Origin: Candidatus Parvarchaeota archaeon
GTDB taxonomy: Archaea > Nanobdellota > Nanobdellia > Parvarchaeales > Parvarchaeaceae
NCBI GenBank assembly: GCA_023269965.1
Contig: JAGDXU010000026.1
Span: forward strand, 1 to 54,423
Direction of reading: 5' to 3'
DNA length: 54,423 bases
Each line of letters starts with the position of its first letter. Within the stretch, counting starts at the first letter, position 1. The notes under the pieces were generated by a model. It worked only from the letters and a program-made list of their open reading frames with translations, ran no database searches and had not been told where the DNA came from. Shown piece by piece: positions 47,836-54,423 of this stretch. The position numbers were made by a program, and so were the translations under genes.

Positions 47836-49090
47836 CCTGAATTTACTGATCAAAAAGCTAGAACAAGAGGGTATAGCCTCATCGATAAACTACGCTATAT
47901 CTGAAGAAGAGGTAACAAGGATATTCGACAATAAAGTTTCTATACTAGAGAAACAATGGTCAGAGCAGATCATAGCATATGTAACAAAAGGGAAAAAGAG
48001 GACAAATATATACGCAAAGATAGATGACAGCGAGGATAAAATAGTAAGTAGAGCGGTAAACTTACTCAATAATGTAGGAGAAACCCAATTCAAGGGCATA
48101 ACTCCTGGAAAGATAAAATACAGTTTCAATGGAAAATACACAAAACAAAACAATATAGTAGAAGACTTGTTGAAGGAATCTTCACAAACTGGTATAATAT
48201 TAAACGGAACTATAAAGCAAAACAAGATTAAAACACATACAGTGGATTCATTTGGCAAAGATATATCAGTTCAAGCTGGAAGCAGCGAACTTAACTTAAA
48301 CGGAAAGAAAAGCTATGTTGGCGCTTATGGCAGAGTATACAGCCAAAATGAGAAGATAGACCCTAAAACTGTGATCAATGAGATAGAAGGCTTAGCTGAC
48401 ATAAAACCTAATTGGGTAGACTTTCAAGGTAAAGCTGATGCCATACTGCTCCCTATGGCAAGCTCTGTGCTGTTTTCTATGCTTGCGCAGTCCGCATCCG
48501 CATTTAATATATTGAACCATGAAAGCTTTCTAGTTGACAAAATAAACACTTATGTCGCATCTGAAGTTGTCTCCATGCAAGACAGATTTGATGGGCCTGA
48601 GTTTACTCCGTTTGACGATGAGAACACAAAATGCTCTAACTTTTACATCGTAAAGGATGGGAAATTATTGGAATTGCTGCACAACAACACGACAGCTGCT
48701 GCCTTAAAGGCAAAGAACCATGGTAATGCAGGGATAATAAGCGGGGAACCAAGGAACCTGTTCGTAGACAATGGAAATTTATCATACGATGAACTTTTAG
48801 GTAAGACTGAAAGATGTATTGTGATAAACAATCTTTGGTACACAAGATTCAACAACATACTGAAAGGTGATTATTCGACTATGCCAAAGGACGCAGTGCT
48901 GCTGATTGAGAGAGGAACAGTCAAAGGCGCAATAAAAAACCTAAGAATAAGTGATAATATACTTAATCAAATGAAAAACATACTATACTTCGGGAACAAC
49001 GGAAGATATGTGAAATCTTGGGAGAATGACATACCGACCCATGTGCCGTCTATTCTAGTGAAAGATGTAAACTTCACTAAGTCTTATTGA
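47831..49090 (+). CDS. tldE: TldE/PmbA family, probable AUU start
   Basis: Open frame from 47831 to the ORF-track start at 48167 without ATG/GTG/TTG; SD GGGGTGA 6 nt upstream of ATT; ATTAA overlap with the tldD stop; 419 aa. Confidence 0.85.
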   Translation: MNLNLLIKKLEQEGIASSINYAISEEEVTRIFDNKVSILEKQWSEQIIAYVTKGKKRTNIYAKIDDSEDKIVSRAVNLLNNVGETQFKGITPGKIKYSFNGKYTKQNNIVEDLLKESSQTGIILNGTIKQNKIKTHTVDSFGKDISVQAGSSELNLNGKKSYVGAYGRVYSQNEKIDPKTVINEIEGLADIKPNWVDFQGKADAILLPMASSVLFSMLAQSASAFNILNHESFLVDKINTYVASEVVSMQDRFDGPEFTPFDDENTKCSNFYIVKDGKLLELLHNNTTAAALKAKNHGNAGIISGEPRNLFVDNGNLSYDELLGKTERCIVINNLWYTRFNNILKGDYSTMPKDAVLLIERGTVKGAIKNLRISDNILNQMKNILYFGNNGRYVKSWENDIPTHVPSILVKDVNFTKSY

Positions 49091-49499
49091 AATCAAATTT
49101 AGCGTATCTTTCAGCAACGTCATTAAGGTAAGCAGTTATATTCGAGTCCATAAAAGAAGTGGAATATGCTGTTATATCTTTTATGTTAACCCACTTGTAG
49201 GTCTGGAAGTATTTGGAAACATCCGGATCTCCAGATTTATATGACACCACATATACGATGTAGTTTAACTTTGGATTTTCACTTGGCACATACCTGAATA
49301 TCTTATCCTGTATGTCAAAGGAAATACTCAAGTTTGTAAGCAGATCACCCATAGCTTTACGTGGGCTATCTCCTTCGCTTAGACTAAGAAATGGAAACAC
49401 CCATGTAGACCTAGGCAGAGCTCTATCCATCTCTTTTAATTTAACCAAGAGAACTTGGTCGCCCTTTAGAATAATAACACTAACCCTTCTATATGGCAT
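49077..49499 (-). CDS. Nudix-fold-like protein with degenerate Nudix box
   Basis: RRVSVIILKGDQVLLVKLK...STWVFPFLSLSEGDSPRKAMGDLL resembles the Nudix layout but lacks the REUxEE acidic residues. Confidence 0.6.
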   Translation of the reverse strand: MPYRRVSVIILKGDQVLLVKLKEMDRALPRSTWVFPFLSLSEGDSPRKAMGDLLTNLSISFDIQDKIFRYVPSENPKLNYIVYVVSYKSGDPDVSKYFQTYKWVNIKDITAYSTSFMDSNITAYLNDVAERYAKFDFNKT

Positions 49500-49609
49500 A
49501 ATTATCTCATTTCTCCGACGTATATAAAAAACATATAGTCCATCAAGCTTAAATAATTTGATGTTTTAGTATAATTTATAGGTTTTCAGTGAATACTGGA
49601 GGTTCATCT

Positions 49610-49747
49610 ATGGAGATTGGCTATACAGACTATGATGAGGATGAAGATGGTGATATTATCTCATTGGACCAACTTGATCCTAGGCAAAGAGATAAACTTA
49701 TCGAGATTTGGTCAGATAAAGATCAGATTAAACACTACATAGGCTGA
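49610..49747 (+). CDS. 45-aa acidic small protein
   Basis: MEIGYTDYDEDEDGDIISLDQLDPRQRDKLIEIWSDKDQIKHYIG with GGAGGT SD and TATA-like element upstream. Confidence 0.65.
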   Translation: MEIGYTDYDEDEDGDIISLDQLDPRQRDKLIEIWSDKDQIKHYIG

Positions 49748-49752
49748 AAACT

Positions 49753-50043
49753 ATGAATAAGTCCGAAACTATAATTATAGCTATTGTCTTTATTCTAATT
49801 ATAGGTGCGATTATATTCTATTCTGATCCAACGATACAACACAGAGAAGTTGCACAGGGGTTGTGCGAATTACAGTGTCAGAATCTTAGCAGAACCACTG
49901 GAACCATACCTAACTCCTGTATATCTAATGACATTGCTTATGGGTATGGGTGCGCTGTGTCTAACAGCTCACTAAAATCAACATGCACATCCAAAGACAC
50001 TGTCATAGTTAACAGCAAATGCACGCTCATAGGATTGACATAG
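49753..50043 (+). CDS. small membrane-anchored/secreted protein with six cysteines
   Basis: N-terminal hydrophobic helix then six Cys in ~55 residues. Confidence 0.75.
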   Translation: MNKSETIIIAIVFILIIGAIIFYSDPTIQHREVAQGLCELQCQNLSRTTGTIPNSCISNDIAYGYGCAVSNSSLKSTCTSKDTVIVNSKCTLIGLT

Positions 50044-50046
50044 ATC

Positions 50047-50922
50047 TTATATCCCTAGCTCTTTTTTCGCCTTTGTTATATCTGCTATTCTCTTGTCTAA
50101 TGGAGGGTGGGTAGAGAACAAATTCATCAAAGTGTGAGAACTAAAGTTATTAACAATAAAAAGGGAGGAGAAAGCGCCTACATTATTGCTTCTTACCACT
50201 TTAGCCGGCGTAACATTGCTTATCTTCCTCAAAGCTGATATCAACGCATCAGGCTTTTTCACAGTCTTCACACTTGTTATATCCGCATTTGTCTCCCTAG
50301 ATCTTGATATTCCTAACTGAACAAACGTTGCGCCTATAGGGATAAGAACCGCAGCTACCAGCAACAGTACCCCTGAGTTATTGTTCCTCTGATCTCCACC
50401 GAAGATCTCGGAGAATATGATGATATTTCCAATATACGATATCATCGTCGCAATGCTTGCTGCGATTGTAGATATTAATATGTCCTTATTTGTGATATGA
50501 CCTATCTCATGCCCAATAACAGCCTCCAGCTCATCATCATCCAGTATATTCAGTATCCCTCTAGTGGCAACTACGACCGAGTGCTCCTCATCTCTTCCTG
50601 TAGCAAAGGCATTGGGGGTATTTGTCTCCATGACTCCAACCTTCGGCATTTTGATATTAACTTTATCAGCTACTTTCTTGACTACCCTGTACAGCCTTGG
50701 TTCTTCTTTCTCTGTTACAAGCTTAGATTTTGTCATCCTCAATGCCAACTTGTCGCTGTAAAAATACGAGTAAAAGTTCAACCCCAGTGCCAATACCAAG
50801 AAAATCGACACGAACAGCAGTACATCACCAAAAATGTAGCCTATTATGCCACCCAAAAACACCAACAAGACGGCTAATACGGAAAACAACAAAAACAATT
50901 TTATCTGTGACATAAATGCCAT
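50047..50922 (-). CDS. htpX: HtpX-like M48 zinc protease
   Basis: VIGHEIGHITNKDILIST; NAFATGRDEEHSVVVATRGIL. Confidence 0.96.
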   Translation of the reverse strand: MAFMSQIKLFLLFSVLAVLLVFLGGIIGYIFGDVLLFVSIFLVLALGLNFYSYFYSDKLALRMTKSKLVTEKEEPRLYRVVKKVADKVNIKMPKVGVMETNTPNAFATGRDEEHSVVVATRGILNILDDDELEAVIGHEIGHITNKDILISTIAASIATMISYIGNIIIFSEIFGGDQRNNNSGVLLLVAAVLIPIGATFVQLGISRSRETNADITSVKTVKKPDALISALRKISNVTPAKVVRSNNVGAFSSLFIVNNFSSHTLMNLFSTHPPLDKRIADITKAKKELGI

Positions 50923-50940
50923 GTCCTACTATAAATTGAT

Positions 50941-51444
50941 CTATAGCATGCTTATAAATCTTTTAGACGCTCTCCTAAAGTTTTGGTATTTATAACCAAA
51001 CTCCAAAGCAAAAGAAACAAGCTGTATCGGGGATTTTATCTCGTTGACCTTTTCAGCCGCAGATACAAACAGGGCATCTACACCGTGCTCATCGCATAAA
51101 GTAGAATTTCTAAGGTATAACTTGTACGCATCAAAATAGTTTTTAGACCTTATCAATGACTTGAAATCAAATATCACAAATGTCCCACTCTCTTTAAGCT
51201 TCTTGCACAAGCCTGGGTTTAATATCACCTTATTTGCATACAGCCCGAATATAGCCTGAGCAGAGCCTTTCCTTATCGCGCTTATATAATTACCCGTAGA
51301 GTAGACACTTAAGGTGAAATGGTTTTTACTGTCTGGGTCAAAAAGTTCCCCATTTTGCATGAGAACTATTTTTTTGAAGCCTAACTTCTTTACTTCCTCT
51401 AAAAACTCATTATTATTGTTCAAGACTATATCCACAAAATCCAT
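50941..51444 (-). CDS. RNase P protein subunit p30-like (Rpp30)
   Basis: PHP-like short protein; C-terminus SPIQLVSFALEFGYKYQNFRRASKRF resembles archaeal Rpp30; next to RNase Z. Confidence 0.7.
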   Translation of the reverse strand: MDFVDIVLNNNNEFLEEVKKLGFKKIVLMQNGELFDPDSKNHFTLSVYSTGNYISAIRKGSAQAIFGLYANKVILNPGLCKKLKESGTFVIFDFKSLIRSKNYFDAYKLYLRNSTLCDEHGVDALFVSAAEKVNEIKSPIQLVSFALEFGYKYQNFRRASKRFISML

Positions 51445-51451
51445 ACGATCA

Positions 51452-52372
51452 CTACCACAAGTTTATACGATCCAGGTCCTTACCCATTATTGTATTAAAT
51501 TTGCACTTGTACTTCTTACACAGGTCTTTTACCTCTTTGTCTATAATATCAGTGCCTTCATACCTTTGACTTTGATGCATTAGCACTAACGACTTAACCT
51601 TCGCCTTTGAGGCCAATTTAATTGCGTCTTCCGTGGTTAAATGAAAAGATACTTTTGCCTCTTTCTGTTTCGTGAATGAAAAAGTGCATTCTGTTATTAA
51701 AACATCTACTCCCTGCACAAATTTTACCAGCTTCTCCTCGTATATCAGATCCGTAAGATAAGCGAGGGTCATCCCTTTTTTTATGTACGTAGCATCGCTT
51801 GCCTTTATTTTCTTTCCATTGTAAATTATATCTTTTCCTTCTTTGAGCTTCCTAAGCTCTTCAGACGGTTTTATACCGTGAGATTTGAGAAAATCCTTAT
51901 TTATGTTTATGCTGTCTTTTTCCTTGATTTTGTACCCTACACAGGGAACAGAATGCCTTACGTTCATCGAGTAAATATCATGATTGCCTATACTTACGAC
52001 CTTTTTCTCTCTTGGTTGGTCTATCTCTCTAGTTACAATGTTCATATTATTGTAGAATTTATACGTGGACAAGATATTTTTCACACTTTTTTCAGTGCCT
52101 TCAGGGCCGAATATATATAAGGGTTTATTTGATTTTGACATGTTCAAACTTTGTATTACACCCCCTACACCTAGGGAATGATCGCCATGCCAGTGGGTTA
52201 AAAATATATAGTCTATAGATGGACTCAAGCCAGCCAGCCTTATCTGTCTTTGCGTACCCTCCCCGCAGTCCAAAAGCACCTTGCTTCCAGAAAGATTGAG
52301 ATAGATTGATGGGTGATTCCTGCTCTTTGTAGGCACAGCAGAGCCAGTTCCTAGCAATACGATGTTATCCAT
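51452..52372 (-). CDS. rnz: RNase Z (ORF track extends to 52393)
   Basis: LLGTGSAVPTKSRNHPSIYL; IFLTHWHGDHSLGVGG. Confidence 0.95.
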   Translation of the reverse strand: MDNIVLLGTGSAVPTKSRNHPSIYLNLSGSKVLLDCGEGTQRQIRLAGLSPSIDYIFLTHWHGDHSLGVGGVIQSLNMSKSNKPLYIFGPEGTEKSVKNILSTYKFYNNMNIVTREIDQPREKKVVSIGNHDIYSMNVRHSVPCVGYKIKEKDSININKDFLKSHGIKPSEELRKLKEGKDIIYNGKKIKASDATYIKKGMTLAYLTDLIYEEKLVKFVQGVDVLITECTFSFTKQKEAKVSFHLTTEDAIKLASKAKVKSLVLMHQSQRYEGTDIIDKEVKDLCKKYKCKFNTIMGKDLDRINLW

Positions 52373-52452
52373 CAGATTATATGTAATCGTCAAAATAAAA
52401 GACTGATTTAATGCAATTTCTTAAGATTAAGAGATTTTTGGAAAAAGAGAAT

Positions 52453-53226
52453 CTAAAGATTTGCTCTAAAAACATTGATGAAATTAGAACGAATTCTCTC
52501 TATAAGTTCTTCCATGCTGACATGCCTCAAATCTGCGAAGTACTGCATTATTTTAACGATGTTCAAAGGTGTATTCAATTCCCCTGGGGCGCCGTCTGCG
52601 TTTAAGGCTGGCGAATCTGTCTCAAAGAAAAGATGGTCGAGTGGGATTTTCTTTATTAGACTGTCTTTTTTAAATTTCATGAAACCAGTGGAGACACTTA
52701 TGAAAAAACCTGCATCGACCGCCATAGACAATTGCGTGGAATTTCCCTCAAAATTGTGCAATATAGCTTTGATTTTATAAGATTTTAATATATCCAATAG
52801 ATCAGCCATCGATTTCCTGCTATGAAGTATGCAGACTTTTCCATACTTCTCGGACAGGCTTAGGATCTGCTCTAGTACTCTCTTCTCTAAGGCGATGTTA
52901 TCCTCAGTCTTGCCCTTGTAGTCTAGCCCTATCTCAGACACCGCAAAAAATTTACTTATGTTTTCACCCAAATAAGACATATTTTCAGAAAGTTGACCCT
53001 CCTCCAGCTTAATCACCTCATTTGGATGCAAACCGATGCAAGGCAGGATATTAGCGTGACTGTGATACTCATTAATAACTTTGATATTCTCCTTCTTGTT
53101 CTCTCCTGCATTAAGCACTATAAAGTCCTGTAATCTGTCTATTAATTTCTCTCTGACGGAATCAAACCTTTCGTCACTTAGATGAGCGTGTATGTCGATG
53201 TAGGTATTAGGTTTAATTTCAACCAT
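52453..53226 (-). CDS. TatD family DNase
   Basis: YIDIHAHLSDERFD; CIGLHPNE; AVSEIGLDYKG; LHSRKS; FFETDSPAL. Confidence 0.94.
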   Translation of the reverse strand: MVEIKPNTYIDIHAHLSDERFDSVREKLIDRLQDFIVLNAGENKKENIKVINEYHSHANILPCIGLHPNEVIKLEEGQLSENMSYLGENISKFFAVSEIGLDYKGKTEDNIALEKRVLEQILSLSEKYGKVCILHSRKSMADLLDILKSYKIKAILHNFEGNSTQLSMAVDAGFFISVSTGFMKFKKDSLIKKIPLDHLFFETDSPALNADGAPGELNTPLNIVKIMQYFADLRHVSMEELIERIRSNFINVFRANL

Positions 53227-53280
53227 AATTAATAATATATAACAAAGAGTTTTATTTAAAAGAGATATTAAGATACCTAT

Positions 53281-53353
53281 GCCTTCGTAGCTCAGTGGTT
53301 AGAGCGCCTGACTTGTAATCAGGAAGTCGTGGGTTCAATCCCCACCGAAGGCT
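53281..53353 (+). tRNA. tRNA-Thr (TGT)
   Basis: GCCTTCG/CGAAGGC acceptor, anticodon arm CCTGA-CTTGTAA-TCAGG, T arm GTGGGTTCAATCCCCAC. Confidence 0.95.
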
Positions 53354-53507
53354 ATCCCTCAACTAGTTCAATGCCATAAATGTAAGCTCTATACCAGGGT
53401 TAAGAGGTCTCTAACCCTTACCTTTTACGCCATAGAGAACTTTAGTAGCGTAGTATGTAATCAGGAAAGATTTATAAACAATGAAAATTATTGTATAAAT
53501 ATGATCC

Positions 53508-53531
53508 CTGGTGATCCTACGGGGTCGCCAG
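53508..53531 (+). promoter_or_regulatory. perfect 10-bp hairpin with UACG tetraloop followed by U-tract before the NYN gene
   Basis: CTGGTGATCC-TACG-GGGTCGCCAG then tgttttt, ATG at 53539. Confidence 0.75.
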
Positions 53532-53538
53532 TGTTTTT

Positions 53539-54123
53539 ATGGAAGGTACAGCTGTTCTAATTGATGCCCATTACTTGGATTTAATTGCGAAAGAGTTGGG
53601 ATTTGGAGGCGAAAAGCATATCGATATTAAAGAATTAGCAATTAGGGTATCTAAGCAAAATAACCTATGGCTAAACCAGGTGTTTTTATATACTTGTCCC
53701 CCTTTTCAGAGCTCAAGACCGACATCAGACGAATCAATTAGAAAAGCGAAGTACGATAAATTTAAAGCGGCGATGGAAAGGCGTGGAGTAATAATAAGGG
53801 AAGGCAGACTTCAAAAATTAAAAATTGAAAAATGTGGCAATACTGATTATAAGTTCACAGAAAAAGGAGTTGATACTCTATTCACAATGGACTTATTACG
53901 CTTATATAAAAGTGGTATAAGGAATGCAATTTTATTAACTTGCGATACCGATTTCGTTCCAGTCATAAATGAAGCGAAAAAAGATGGAACAAAAGTCATT
54001 CTCTATTATTATACTGATGAAAATAAAAAAGGCCATTTCTCTTTGTCATACCATCTTTCAAAAGCATGTGATTCAAAAGTATTAATTACTAAAGAACTGG
54101 TAGGGCAATCTGTTTTACATTAG
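53539..54123 (+). CDS. NYN/LabA-like (PIN-fold) predicted RNase
   Basis: GTAVLIDAHYLDLIAKELG; GVDTLFTMDLLRLYKSGIRNAILLTCDTDFVPVINEAKKDGTKVILYYY. Confidence 0.9.
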   Translation: MEGTAVLIDAHYLDLIAKELGFGGEKHIDIKELAIRVSKQNNLWLNQVFLYTCPPFQSSRPTSDESIRKAKYDKFKAAMERRGVIIREGRLQKLKIEKCGNTDYKFTEKGVDTLFTMDLLRLYKSGIRNAILLTCDTDFVPVINEAKKDGTKVILYYYTDENKKGHFSLSYHLSKACDSKVLITKELVGQSVLH

Positions 54124-54423
54124 ATTCTTCACTAAGGATTTTAATTTTACTGGTGAGTCGGGCTTCTACCCTTTACGCCATTATTTACAAAGGAAAGACA
54201 GATATGCCTAACCGACCACAGAAAGGCTCCTGGAGTAAGGTATTTCTAAAACGGGGTCTGGCTTTTAATTATAGGAATTGACAGTTACTTATGGAAACCC
54301 AGTCTTTCGAACCATATGCTTATTTCATATATAAATAATCCTGTATTTCCCCACACTATGAAGAGCCGAAGAGGGACTCCAAAAATCTGATATAGTATAA
54401 GACCATGCACGGTAGAAACCGCA

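Noticed and set aside
1-54423. CRISPR arrays or transposases
   Set aside because: No regularly spaced repeats and no transposase/integrase ORFs were seen on reading.

Overview
The window is a compact, AT-rich archaeal chromosome segment. Gene content suggests a small-genome DPANN/ARMAN-like lineage, but that is inference. It carries a partial 16S rRNA, two identical 5S rRNA copies and seven tRNA genes (two with introns, one with anticodon AAG). Information-processing genes include aIF1A, eL21, Rpo4, uS13-uS4-uS11-Rpo3, GatCAB with a bacterial-type AspRS, Cbf5, KsgA, RNase Z and Rpp30. Other groups are N-glycosylation genes (AglB, flippase, glycosyltransferases), a sulfur-trafficking operon (DsrE2-TusA-SQR) and oxidative-stress genes (SOD, EncFtn-like ferritin, peroxiredoxin).

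Main discoveries: (1) the cbf5 reading frame is broken by a 16-nt insertion that forms a canonical bulge-helix-bulge. Removing it restores the catalytic motif SGTLDPNVTG exactly, so it is a very small protein-coding archaeal intron. (2) A four-gene operon encodes a LuxE/PaaK-like ligase, a KaiC-like ATPase, a V4R-domain protein and a second PaaK-like ligase, preceded by an inverted-repeat operator candidate. (3) A HEPN/MNT toxin-antitoxin-like pair lies between two perfect 184-bp direct repeats, each containing a whole 5S gene plus the start of rpsM, next to a tRNA-Leu fragment. (4) tldE has no ATG/GTG/TTG start and most likely initiates at AUU. (5) A 37-aa basic eL41-like ORF ends on the base before a tRNA-Leu gene. 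(6) A NYN-domain RNase gene has a perfect 10-bp UACG hairpin plus U-tract immediately before its start codon.
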